A program made the translations under genes and the position numbers. From Zerene cesonia (lineage: Eukaryota > Arthropoda > Insecta > Lepidoptera > Pieridae), in contig NC_052122.1 of assembly GCF_012273895.1 (NCBI RefSeq), positions 12,338,001 to 12,402,000 on the forward strand: a DNA stretch of 64,000 nt, written 5' to 3'. Under the pieces are notes generated by a model. The model ran no database searches. It had not been told where the DNA came from and saw only the letters and a program-made list of their open reading frames with translations. Positions 45,764 through 57,992 of the stretch are shown here, one piece after another (the first letter of the stretch is position 1; each line of letters begins with the position of its first letter).

Positions 45764-47825
45764 TTAGAGGTTGGCGTGGTACTTCTTGTAGGGCGCGAGG
45801 GCGGCGGCCACCTTGCTGCCCAGCTCGGGGTGCACCTGCGCCAGCAGCTTCACGGCGCGCTCCTGGATGAAGCCGGCCGCGTCCTTGAGGTTGGCCGCCA
45901 TGTAGCGCACGCAGCGCTCGCGCTCCGCCTCGTCGAACACGCGCGTGTACAGCGCCGTGGCCTGCGCGAAGTTCTCCTCGCTCTGCCCGCTGTCGTAGCG
46001 GTCCACGTCGCCGGCCAGCTGGTAGCGCGGCTGCAGGCGCGCCGCGCGCGGGCACTCCTGCGGGCCCGAAAACGAGTTCGGGAAGTAGTTGGGGCTGCCG
46101 TCCTGGTGCGTCATGGTCTGCGGCCCGTCGCGCTGGTAGTTGGCCACGGTCACGCGGAACGGGCAGTTCACAGGGATCTGCAGGTAGTTGGCGCCGAGCC
46201 GATGGCGGTGCGTGTCGCTGTACGCGAACAGGCGTCCCTGCAGCATCTTGTCGGGCGACGGTTCGATTCCGGGCACCAGGTTCGACGGGCTGAAAGCGAT
46301 CTGCTCCACCTCCGCGAAATAGTTCTTGGGGTTTCTGTCCAGAACCAATTTGCCGACGGGAATGAGAGGGTAGTCGCCGTGAGGCCAAATTTTGGTTAAA
46401 TCGAATGGATTAAACTTGCAGCTCTCCGCCTGAGCCATGGTCATGACTTGGATGTATAATGTCCATGTTGGGAAATCTCCTTTCGCGATTGCGTTGTATA
46501 GGTCTCTAATGGAATAGTCTGGATCCGAGGAGGCTAGCTCGGCTGCCTTGTCCACTGACAGGTTTTTGATACCTTGGTTAGTCTTGTAATGGAATTTCAC
46601 ATAGTGTGGAACTCCTTGCGCATTGATCATCTTGAATGTATGGGACCCATAACCATTCATAAATCTGTAGCCATCAGGAATTCCACGGTCACCAAACAGA
46701 TATATCAATTGATGCATGGTTTCAGGTCTCAGAGTCATGAAGTCCCAGAACATGTCGGCATCCTTCAAATGTGTTGCTGGGTTCCTCTTCTGGGTATGGA
46801 TAAAGCTCGGAAACAAGGTTGGGTCTCTAATGAAGAAAATTGGTGTATTGTTTCCAACAATGTCCCAAATACCATCATCTGTGTAGAACTTGACAGCAAA
46901 ACCTCTGGGGTCCCTCACGGTGTCAGCGGAACCACTCTCTCCACCGACAGTTGAGAAACGCACAGCAATCGGTGTTTTCTTGCCAACATTTTCAAACACT
47001 TTTGCGGCACAGTATTTAGTGATATCATGAGTTACCTCAAAGTACCCAAATGCACCGGCTCCCTTTGCATGTACAACTCTCTCTGGAATTCTCTCTCTGT
47101 CAAAGGATGATATTTCATCAAGGAAATTAGCATCTTGGAGCAGAGCAGGGCCATTCTTTCCAACGGTTAAGATTCCTGTTTTCACACCTACAGGTGTACC
47201 AAACTTAGTAGTGATATAGCTGGGTGAATCCTGAAAGAAAAAAGTAAAATTACTTCATAAATATAAGAATGCTGTTAAAGGTCAAGTTCAATGTATAGTA
47301 ATTTTATATTATTTAAAATAAATTACAGTACAGTGATTCGCATAGCATTTGCTTCATCATCATTTACATTAGCATTAAGCTAATTTAAATACAATTATTT
47401 AATTAGCATAGTAATATGAAAATAAGTAAAACTTCATGAATTAGACTTTTGACTTAATGACTTTTGGTTAAAATAAATGTTGACACCAACAATTAGTGCA
47501 AAACTCAGATAATGCAGGGCAAAGTTCACTTTGATAATAATATATCAATAAAGTGTATTAAGGAAAGATAAAGAATTCAAGTAGATTTTACTTAGTAGAA
47601 AAGTTCTTGTGAACAAAACAAATCAGGGGTTTTCAAATTTCATTGAAGAGATCAATATTTCGCAATAATTATATCCACATTAGATTACCAGTAACAGTTA
47701 GACCAGTTGCTCAAGGCTAGCATATCTCGATTAGAAGATCAAGGTTTACAATAAGAAAATCTATTTACCTTAACGGATTTCTTGAAGTTGACAAGTTGGT
47801 CAGAGGCGGGGTCTCTCGCAGCCAT
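45764..47825 (-). CDS. Cat: Catalase, two exons
   Basis: Haem enzyme that breaks hydrogen peroxide into water and oxygen, normally peroxisomal. Minus-strand exons 47769-47825 (19 codons) and 45764-47230 give 507 aa, the standard length for insect catalase. The catalytic histidine is H73 in FDRERIPERVVHAKG and the distal asparagine is in GNNTPIFF. The haem-tyrosine signature RLFAYSDTHRHRLG is intact. The C-terminus YHANL resembles the non-canonical peroxisomal signal (ANL) of other animal catalases. A strong TATA box lies about 107 bases upstream of the start. The last 190 codons use far more G and C at third positions than the first 280 of the same exon. Confidence 0.97.
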
Positions 47826-47931
47826 TTTATAGAGGTTTTAAGACACCGGATAACAAGCGACGGAGCGACGCACTGGACGCGTACCGTGTCACAAATACTG
47901 CTTCTTCGCTCCGCCAACCCCTTTATATAGA

Positions 47932-47939
47932 GTCGGCTA
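47932..47939 (-). promoter_or_regulatory. TATA box of catalase
   Basis: TATATAAA followed by GGGG on the minus strand, 107 bases upstream of the catalase ATG. It predicts a transcription start near 47905 and an 80-base leader. The surrounding 100 bases are locally GC-richer than the spacer beyond. Confidence 0.7.
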
Positions 47940-49138
47940 TGATAAACAACTATCACACGAGCACTTTGTAGGCAATGTAGATTCGCATACGAATAATTAC
48001 ACACGTATGATAACACATTTATTGTTGTTATAATCGCAGTTTTTTTTTGTAAATCGACCGAAATAGAACATATAAAAATTATAAAAAAATAAGTAGATAC
48101 TAAATATAAAGTAAAATCTAAAAACAATTAAGAAACTTGTGCATTTTAAAATTCGAATTATATTTGCGAACATTCACTAATATCACGATTCTGACGAAAT
48201 AACTTCATTGTTTTCAAACTGGTTTACCTGTGTTCCTTGAAAAAACTGTCACTGTCAGAAACGTCAAATTCATTGAGTAGATCTACTCTGTTCAAAATTA
48301 AGGAATCTTTATAGAAAAAGTTGACATGTCTCTTAGATATTCCTCACTTTCATTACCCACCTTCCACATTACATTCCAACTTTCTATATATAGAATATAA
48401 ATTGTATGTACTTCATTTATTTTTTTCAATTTTTATCATGTAATCTATTAATGTAATAAAATAGTAACCAGACCATATCTGCATATTGAATATTTTTAAA
48501 GAATACTGCACTGTTTTTTCTATCTGTATGATCGTCAATCAGGTAAAAACTATTCGGCAGATTTTGATAAAATGTTATATTATTGTTATAAAATTCAACT
48601 AAAAAAAAAACTTAACTTCGTTAAAAAATTATATAGACATTTTGCGCTAACGAGATGTTGTATAACTGTGACTTTATAATATGTATATTATAATATAATA
48701 TAATATTTGCATAATTAAGTATATATAGCATTATTAAATATTTAGCATTTTCGTCTGTCGGTTTGGCCCAGCCTTCGGCGTAAAAAGATGGACACCAGAA
48801 AGTGCGAATCGATTCATTAAGATACCGCAGGCGGCGGATATCGAAATCAAACATATCATTCAAAAGAGCTGCAACTTTTTTTTACATATTAACCTTAAAA
48901 ATATTTATGAAAAATTTTGGTTATTTATGACAATTTTTAATGCTATCTGCATTCGTCTTAAAGGGTTACTACGTTCAATTTTATTTGAGTATGAAAAAGG
49001 ATGCGTCACTTCAGATATTCATAGTCGAGTGCTGCACGCACTAGTTGGCGTAGTTGCAGTAGAATGCAATGGACAACATACGTACTACGCGTGAAATAAT
49101 CGAAAGTATTTTATTATTGGGTAATCATCTCGAATTTG

Positions 49139-49292
49139 TCTACACTAATTTTATAAAGAGGAAACTTTTGTATTTATGTATGTTTGTAACATTTTCACGC
49201 TAAAACCACGGGGCCGATTTCAAAAAGTCTATCACCACACACATAAATAACTAAGCATACGTTCCATGGGCGAAGCCGAGGCGAGCGGCTAG
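49139..49292 (+). mobile_element. Helitron-like element, family D
   Basis: Starts TCTACACTAATTTTATAAAG and ends CATGGGCGAAGCCGAGGCGAGCGGCTAG, followed by T. It shares the 5' end with 53779 and the GCGAAGCCG...CTAG end with 54071-54246. Confidence 0.65.
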
Positions 49293-50159
49293 TCGTAGAT
49301 AATTTTAAACTCTCATTTACATTCCGCTAAAATCAGTTGAGCTGTAAAGTTTAATATGTATTCAAAATTATTCCACTTATGTAGATGTACTGTATTTTTT
49401 TTTTTAAGTTTTGTATGATGTCATGTCTATCAAATAAATGTTTTTTCATTCTTTCTTACTTTCCTTGGCTTGGTATAAACTTACGTTCGTTCGTAGAGTC
49501 AATAAAATTAATTAAAATTGATTTAATAAAAAATTGCCATAAACACTTTTCTATAGGCATATTATCATAAGCGTGTTTATAAATAACAAAATGTTTTATT
49601 TAAAAAAGACCGTCTGGTTATCAGATAGGTGAAGGTCGGTTTTATACGGGCACTTAGACTAAAGTGAAAGTGCTCATTATAATAGAGTTTATTTTTTATT
49701 GGTCAGGGAGCCATAGGAGGTGCCCATGGTTTTATTGTCCGTGATAGCAGGAGCAATCATTATTAACGTAGATCGGTATATGTAGGTAGTAGAAGGATTA
49801 TTTATAGATATCTTTGATAGTTAGAGATGTATTATAATTAACCATACGTAACGCTCCCAATACTGATGAACTACCTATGAAGTATAACTTAATCGAATAC
49901 GCAATAAAGTAGGAAGTTGTGAAATACAAATAATCCGCACTTGAGCTGCTAAATGGCCGCTAACGAGCGCCGACTCGCTAACCTCCCGGCGCCCTAACCG
50001 CTAACGTCCTCAACAAACATATCGCTTCGCTGTGAGCTGTGACAAGCAGCCTATGTCATCATTCAAATAACCATTATACGCTACGTTACACAGAATACAC
50101 TAAAGTATCGGAAACCAATCTCTTCGACTTTTCTTTTAGGCAGATGCTTTAATTACTTG

Positions 50160-50425
50160 CTTATGCCGTCTATCTCAATCATCCGTTTCAATAACTGTCC
50201 AGGCGATATATATCCCGAGGTCCCGTGTTCCCAAGTGGGGTATGGGGCAGATGATATTCATCTGTTTTACTGATCGATGTTCTTTATGGACAAGTAGTTG
50301 ATCAGCCTGAGCCTGAGCCAGAGCCTGTGTCCTGCCAGACCGAGACATTATCTTTTTGTGCGTCCCCACCGGGAATCGAACCCGAAATTCTACGCTCGGG
50401 CGTTAACCGTTGTACAAGGAGGAGG
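50160..50425 (-). mobile_element. tRNA-derived SINE
   Basis: On the minus strand the head carries an A-box-like TTGTACAACGGTTAACGCC and a B-box GGGTTCGATTCCC. A body of about 200 bases follows (GTCTCGGTCTGGCAGGAC, CATCTGCCCCATACCCCAC, GGGACCTCGGGATATATATC), ending near GATTGAGATAGACGG. Pol III-type promoter plus unrelated body is the SINE layout. The minus-strand open frame here is not a gene. Confidence 0.7.
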
Positions 50426-50555
50426 TATGAACACAAAATGAATTTCCTAATCCCAATACACTATAAATGACTCATCCTTTTGTATAAATTCTAAAACACA
50501 ACAATAACACAACACTATTCTAACTGCGGACGCATTGCGGACTTTTATAGTAACA

Positions 50556-50759
50556 CTAGCTGCGCCCCGCGGTTTCACCCGCGTAAGTCCGTATCGCGTA
50601 GGAATATCGGGATAAAAAGTTGCCTATATGTTATTCCAGTTGTCCAGCTATCTACGTACCAAATTTCATTGCAATCGGTTCATTAGTTTTTGCGTGAAAG
50701 AGTAACAAACATCCATACATCCATACTTACAAACTTTCACGTTTATAATATTAGTAGGA
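50556..50759 (-). mobile_element. Helitron-like element, family E, complete ends
   Basis: Minus strand: A then TCCTACTAATATTATAAACG at the 5' end, and GTGAAACCGCGGGGCGCAGCTAG then T at the 3' end. The body (GAACCGATTGCAATGAAATT) is a very common lepidopteran repeat. It is followed after only 11 bases by a family B copy in the same orientation. Confidence 0.75.
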
Positions 50760-50770
50760 TTACATACATA

Positions 50771-50909
50771 CTAGCTGCACCCGTCAAACGCTGTTCTGCC
50801 TTTCTCTCATAGATACCGGATCAGCACAAAAAATTTCATCAAAATCGGTCAAGCCGCTTCGGAGGAGTATGGCAAGGAAAACTGTGACACGAGAATTTTA
50901 TATATTAGA
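50771..50909 (-). mobile_element. Helitron-like element, family B, internally deleted
   Basis: Minus strand from TCTAATATATAAAATTCTCG to CTAG. Compared with 13669-13847 it lacks about 40 internal bases around the GATCATTTAGGGGTATG segment. Confidence 0.75.
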
Positions 50910-53187
50910 TGTACTCGAATAATACTAATTTTGAATAATTAGATGTTTTCGTACTGCCATATGAACTGTAGATAAGACAATACCTGTGATTAATGTCGTT
51001 GTTGTGCTACTTTAAGTAATGTTTTACATTATAGACGTTCTATGTAACTGGAACACAATTTCAATCTTGTATCTACACATAAGTAATATTATATGGATAA
51101 TCTTGTGGGTTACACATAACACAAATACATAAGCAATCTATTATACAAACTTTACAAGCTCTCTAATAGAATATTTAAGATTACCGAGGTGTACTCCCGT
51201 AATAACATTCTAAAACATTCTAGAAATATTTTTATCCTGATCCTGACGATCGAACCACATACGTGAGGCGTCTATAAGTAGATAGTAGAACATATTAAAC
51301 AATATAGTAACGTGGCATTTTAGATTTATAATTTATTTCCGCTAGTCTAATCAGTTGAGAATAATGTTGAGACGTCTTTAGACAATGGATTACTTAAATA
51401 CCTACTTATAATTAGTATCATCAACCATTGTGATTCGCGGTAATAGACTCCTTGTGCTATATGTGATTAGTGCAGGGTGCTGGCCGGGGCCCGTGAGGTT
51501 GGTGGGAGGTAGGTGCCGGTGCATGGCGTGGACACATTAGCGCACGTCATTAGCGATAGCCTTGACATCTTGATTGTAAAAAACATTATTATTTGTTCGT
51601 AACATCTTCGTCCTATTATATTAATAAAATGAGGCATTAAGCGTATTTCTAATCTTTTAGCGGTTCAGCCCGGCTTCGCTCACATATTCTATACCTATGA
51701 AATTCAGAGATCTCCTATTTATTCAAGGATTAAAGAATAACATATAAAAGACATAATAGACTTTTTTTAGGAATGTCTATGCAAACATGATATGAAATAT
51801 CCTGAAGGCGGTTGGATTTAAATGATTTTTAAAACTTTGACTGTTTCTAAGACTTTATTCGCCACTTCAATGTGAAATTTCTAGAAATAAGTTGACCGTA
51901 GAGGTCGGACCGCATTCAGAGGCAGTGTGTTAAGATATTTTTTTATCAAGGAACTGTATTTCGCATCATGTCAATGTTATGATATATAATTTTATTGGTC
52001 TTAAAATTTTGTTGGAGGTTATCGTTATCACTCCAAAAGCGAAATGATAATATAGCAATTATTCAATGTGGCCTTTTTAAAGTGGCCTTCGTTTTTTATG
52101 TTTTTGATTTAGAAAACTTGCATTAATCTGTTGCTTCAAAATTAGTCGAGCACCCTTGGTCACTAATTGGTCCAGCTCGTACCGGAAAGATACCACTGAC
52201 CACACCTCCACAGAAGACACGCGTGAAATAACAGTATGCTAATGCGAATGTCAGTACGTTAACTGTGTTTCGTACGGTGAGTAGGAGGCCCTTGGCCCGA
52301 TTCCTTTCCAGTCCAATCCTTCATCCCCGAATGCAATCCATTCATTATCCCCTAACTCCTTTAAAGTGGATACGACTATCTGCGAATGTTATCGGGCAGT
52401 CGACATCGCTTACAATCTGCCAACCAACAGCTCAGTTGCCCGCTATGCCTTTAAAAACAGTCACAAAGTTTTGACGAGCTCCTTAATATCTCTAACGAAT
52501 TGTGCGTAAAATATATTTCTACCACTTAGCTAGTTCAGTCGTATCAATTTACTTCACAGCTGAGCGTTTTCGGTGGTGAAGCATTAATCTTCTTATATAT
52601 AAAAATCAATTGCTGTTCGTTAGTCTTGCTTTAGCGAGTTTTTACTCGAGAATGGATAGGCCGATTTTAATAACGTATTAATGCATTCAAAAAAGTCCAG
52701 GGAAGGTTTAAAAGGTACAAAATACGGATAAATTCGAAGAAAGGTCGATGGCGTTGCGAAGTTCCTAAAACGATTGCGAAGAAGAAATACACGCACCGGT
52801 ATGTAGGTCTATCGAGCGAGCAGGCCCAAATCGGCATTCAGTTTCTAAGAAATCGAATTTTTTTTTTGGTATAGACGATTTTTAAATCTGTAATAAAGCT
52901 ATACAGTTAGCATGAATTATAGCCTAATATCGTAAGCGGAATAAACTAAAGCAATCCGAATTTTCAGCACTCTATTTTGTATTTTCAAGCATTGTTAACT
53001 CATTGGTTAGGAACTCGTACATAGCGAGTCAGCAACTAAATATCCTTTTAGTTTATAAAGCAATATATTCTTGTGGTCCTGTACCAAGATAATACATAAA
53101 CTTCTACAACTTATATATTTTAGAACATCGTTAAATTGTATAAACGAGTATAAAATTAACTTGTCACCATTTTTAATCCACACGACC

Positions 53188-53326
53188 ACACTCCTCCGAA
53201 ACGGCTGGACCGATTCTTATGAAACTTTGTGTGCATATTGGGTGTGTCTGAGAATTGACCAACGTCTATTTTTCATACCCCTAAATGATAAGAGTAAGGC
53301 AGAACAGCGTTTGCCGGCTCAGCTAG
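53188..53326 (+). mobile_element. Helitron-like element, family B, diverged
   Basis: Plus-strand copy with CACTCCTCCGAAACGGCTGG, CGTCTATTTTTCATACCCC and the CTAG end at 53323-53326. The 5' boundary is uncertain because the first 30 bases of the family cannot be recognised. Confidence 0.6.
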
Positions 53327-53778
53327 TTCTTCTATAAAAAGCAAGCAAATAATGCAATGACTGCATCCTAAGGTTTACTTAGAGAATGGCGTAAAAGTTC
53401 TCAATGAACAAAGATCACAGAACCTGTGTGGACTTTTACCATTCATAGTTGGCAAATCTTAGTTTACCTATAAAATAAAGTCTTTACCGTAGTAAATACA
53501 GCAGCAAGTGCATGTAACTGCACGCTTAATGGCCTTGCATTTAATGTCTTAGCAAACTAATTGTATGTGGCTCATCACAGAGAATGATTCACAATACATT
53601 GAAAAATAATGTGAAATAGATTTTCCAAGTAGGTATATCCAGTCGAACAGAACTTGACATTTATACCGAGAAGAATCGGCAATAACACTATAGTCACTTG
53701 TTGTTATGAACTAAACACGTTGGAACAAATTAAAGCAGTTGCTGTTGATTAAAAAATACTACTGTAGGGTGAAATATA

Positions 53779-53900
53779 TCTACACTAATATTATAAAGAG
53801 GAAAACTTTGTTTGTTTATTTGTTTGGTTGTAATGAATAGGCTCAAAAACTACTGGACCGATTTTAAAAATTCTTTCACCATTCGAAAGCTACATAATCC
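53779..53900 (+). mobile_element. Helitron-like 5' fragment, family D
   Basis: Starts TCTACACTAATATTATAAAG preceded by A and includes AAAACTACTGGACCGATTTT. The 3' part has been lost or replaced. Confidence 0.55.
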
Positions 53901-54070
53901 ACGAGTAACATAGACTATATTTTATTTTAGAAAAAAATAGGGTTCCGTAACATATCTTTATTGAAACATCCAAACCAGTATACCTATAAAGCTGAAGGGT
54001 TAGTTAGTTCGTTAGATAATATTTAAACTCAAATATATAACTCTAATCGCAAAATTCAGATATTCAACTG

Positions 54071-54246
54071 AACAGCTATATATTATAAAGCTGAAGAGTT
54101 TGTTTGTTTGTTTGTTTGAACATACTAATCTCAGGAACTACTGGTCCGTTGTGAATTCTTTCAGTTTTAGATGCCCTACAATAAAAGTATTGAGGGAGAA
54201 TTTAGGCTTTATATGTACCACGGGCGAAGCCGGGGCGGACAGCTAG
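54071..54246 (+). mobile_element. Helitron-like element, family D
   Basis: ATTATAAAGCTGAAGAG at the 5' side, CAGGAACTACTGGTCCG inside, and CGGGCGAAGCCGGGGCGGACAGCTAG followed by T at the end. Closest relative in the window is 38701-38853. Confidence 0.65.
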
Positions 54247-54546
54247 TAAGTAAATATAATGGAAGTACACGCGTACCGTGCACGTACCATCCTGATTGCT
54301 GATGACTAATGTGTTAGACTCCTGATATTTTAAAAGTAATGAATTAGAAAACTAATACTTGAGCTATACCCAGCCCAAAAATGTAGGTTCTCAATACGAA
54401 GCGTTTATGTTTCTACATAGACCACTTTTAAACTATCAGGTATTACATCCACGATGATATCAACATTTCAATTTCGAGTCGAATCCTTAAGTAGTCCGGT
54501 CAGCTCCGGCTTCACACGTGCTACGTTTTTCTCTCTCTAAGTGAAC

Positions 54547-54700
54547 CTTCTTTGTGCCCTTAACAAAAATATGAATGAATGAATGAAGGAATGATACTTT
54601 ATTGTACACACCAAAAGGAAATAATCCAAAGTACATAATAAAAATACAAATTGCACAATAGGCGACCTTATGGCTACAGAGCTGTCTCTTCCATTTTCGC
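54547..54700 (-). repeat. Retroposon 3'-tail remnant (minus orientation)
   Basis: On the minus strand it runs through ATAAGGTCGCCTATTGTGCA, an AT-rich stretch and TGTACAATAAAGTATCATTC, ending in a run of ATTC/CATT units as the tail. It is similar in layout to 27340-27475. Confidence 0.5.
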
Positions 54701-57700
54701 TTAGCAGCATATTTTTAGATATTTCTTTTATTTGATGTCCAATTCAATGTCCACAATTCTGTTTATTACGTAGATATCTCGTAATATGTTAAACTGTCCA
54801 GTGGAATGTGCTGCAGGGGTGCATACATGCATATATGAACATACGTAGCCAAGAAACATAGGTATCCACACATTCCTACGCTGAAAAAGCATTACCCTCC
54901 TTCCATCAGTCGGGTAAAAATATAAACAAATAGTTATAATTGTTATTCAAGAATTTGTCAGATAATCACAGCCATTCACTTGATAAGGCTCCTCTGAACT
55001 CTGATAATGCGATTACAATACATATATTTTTAAAGCTATTATTAATGTACACGATAATGTGGAAATAATAATAACTTATCGCCAAAATTCTTATTTATCG
55101 TACACGAGTATGTATTATATAGATACTTCATAGAGTCTGGAGAACCGGCCCAATATAGTACACGGGCACGACAGTGACAGTACCGTCGCCAAGTCGATCA
55201 AACAAAGCGCCTCCTTCTAAGAACCTGAACAGAGAGGTCAAGAAGGATTGGATGCCATGAATCTATCTCCAAATTACCTTAATTAGGCCTACCGGCTTGA
55301 GAGTAGGATTGAGAAATAATTTTAAGCCAAAGTTCGTCGGTATTCCACTGAATCACCGATTATCAAAAATCCAAATACTTCTATTTAGTTTGTTATGGAA
55401 AATATCACATACTGCCTACATTCATTCGAAAGTTGATTCAATATTTATTTATCTGAGTAATGTCTGACAGCTGCGAATTCCCAATGCTTAATGTAACAAT
55501 CATGAACCATTGAAAGAAATTAAAAATAAATTGATAAAGTAAAGTATCTAAACGAAATTAAAGGGTTCGAGAGTCGAGACCGTTCTCGTATTAACTAATT
55601 CAGTGTACGAACTAATTAACCTAGAATAATGAAATATTGCACAACAATTTATTTACAAGAATAATTCCTTAGCACATAATGTTTTCATAACTAAATGGAA
55701 GTTTACGTACAATTAGAGGCGTTAGTCAGAAAATCTGTAGTTACGTCGTCTGTAATTGTATGTATCGAAGAACTCTATTAACATCGGAACAGTGTAAAAT
55801 AATGTACCATGTGTATTCGTGATTTTACACTGTACCGAAATATTAAGTTAATGAAATTGAAAGAAATTCTAGTAAAAGTCATCGTGGGACAAGGGTGGCC
55901 ACCTCACATACTTTAAGTTAAGCTTCTACTACCTCCCCCTACATATTATTATCCATCAACTAAAATTGCGTCCTCTGTGAAACGCACGCTGAGATCTCAA
56001 ATTTGAAGTAGCATTTCAATGAACCCAATTATTTACATCAACTGAACAATTTCGTCTGCATTCAAAAGGAATATATATATATATATATATATTCCTTTTT
56101 TTTCTACAAGTCTGTGTTATTATTTCGTTTAAAACTTTTATCGGAAAATATTGATTATTCAACACTATACGTTTTTTTTATACACTACAACATATTTTTT
56201 ATTCTTTAAGTAAACCTCATCGCAATTACCCGGGTAGCTGTTTTTGCTTGCATTGCAATGGAAGGATAACTAACTTTAAAAACAACTGACCAATAATCTC
56301 GTGAAAAAAATTAAAAAAAAGCCGACACCTTTTTAATTGTTCGGCCATCTTAAATAAAAAATTGACTTAGTGTAAATACAAGTCAATTCGTTTCATTACA
56401 TAATATACGAGTATATTTTTACTATGGGTCCACAAAACGGAACTTAACAACAAAAAAACAAAAAAAAAAACTAATTTCAATTCCCTAAATAGCACATGCC
56501 AGAATTCAACTTTTTCTAGAAGAGGTTACAGGATTCACTCAAGATTAAGAAATAAAGTAAAAATATCAAAATTTTACCAATTTTTTATCACAGCTAAAAA
56601 CCACTGAAACTGGCTTTGAAATGAAATAGTAAGTTTGGCCAAGATAGTAAATGTGTATTTATATATAATGTTTTCTGTGTTAGCAGTGGAGAAACGCTTT
56701 TTGATTTTTTTTTTTAAGAATTCACCTTAGATTTGTTATTTTGCTACTCCAGCATGTCACTGAAATAAAATATACACCAATCTCATGATTTAGATGGTAA
56801 TCTCGTGGCTATGAAGAAATGGTAAAAATAAAGAAAATGACTCCAGCGATCAGTACGTTTGAAGAAAGTCGTAAAAAATACACGAATGTTAAATCAGCTT
56901 TTCCGTGAACTCTGCGTCCACTTCAGAAACGCAAAAACGGAAACAATCGTATATAAATTATAGGAAACTTTTCCAAATGCTAAATTTACTACAAGAATTT
57001 TCCTTCGTCTATACGTAAACGAATACAAAACGACTAAGCAATATGTCAATTACGAGCGTAGAAAGTGATTTTCTTCATAAAATTTAGTTTGAGAGTTAAA
57101 TAAAAAATTTCGCCTGACAGTAATCTCGAAAGAATCTTTTGTCTCAATTATAATAAAAAAGCAGCACACTAATATTACTAAACACAAAGCTGAATGTTTA
57201 AAACAATTTGGCTGATTTCACCGAAAAAGAACTATCGGATTCAAAAATTCTGTATGAATGGATTCGAGATCATTATTACGGATTATATTATTATATAAAT
57301 ATTTATATTACGAATATTACATGTTATTCATAAATCTTGTGGCATCATTTATTAAAACTAAAATATAATACAAAGGTGGAAAAGGACCATTGGGCAAAGA
57401 ATCTGTCTAAATTTTTTATATTCCAAACCTTTCCGACAAGAATTATTCCCTAAGAGTGTGGGGCTTTTAATAAAACTCAAGTATTTAGATAATTCTAGTT
57501 CCTGAATCTGTTTCGAATTGGGCTTCTAAAGTATGATTCAGTCGGTGAGAAACCGAATTCAGCGAATTAGCATCCTAAATTTTGAAGTCAGGACGACTGA
57601 ATTAAGTCGATAAAATTTTGGATAGTATAATAAGCACATACCGGATAAATTCGGAATATTCGTACAAGTCTACATTGGACTAGAGAAAGTGCCACGAAAG

Positions 57701-57992
57701 AAGTCCCACAATGAAGGTATAAAAAAGATTTGACATCCATAATGTTTTAATTTTTTTTTTTATGGCAATAAGTCAGAACTATTTGCCAGTGTCAAGTTTT
57801 AAAAGATAGGGAAACGAATTTTATACAATAATGACAGATTTAAGCACGCGTATAATCAGAGAAGTGGTGCTTATCAATAGGAAATATACAACTTTAAATA
57901 ATCTATGTAAATATAATAAAATTATTAGTGAATCAAAAACTAAATCAACTTCTACGTAAAAGTTACTTTACTATAAATAATACAATAATTAT

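Larger units (their letters stand above)
47940..57992. other. Gene-poor, repeat-rich stretch
   Basis: Ten kilobases without a recognisable coding exon on either strand. It holds at least six Helitron-like copies (49139-49292, 50556-50759, 50771-50909, about 53188-53326, 53779-53900, 54071-54246), a tRNA-headed SINE (50160-50425), a retroposon tail (54547-54700) and an AT palindrome (56064-56098). A decayed Helitron-like piece is at about 52590-52700. From 55 to 57.9 kb I see only AT-rich sequence. Confidence 0.55.

Noticed and set aside
45776..46399. 207-codon open frame on the plus strand and 246-codon frame on the minus strand
   Set aside because: Shadows of the GC-rich C-terminal part of catalase; catalase itself is unmistakable in the other frame.
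50340..50425. Functional tRNA gene
   Set aside because: A and B boxes are present but no complete cloverleaf can be drawn, and a SINE body follows the B box.
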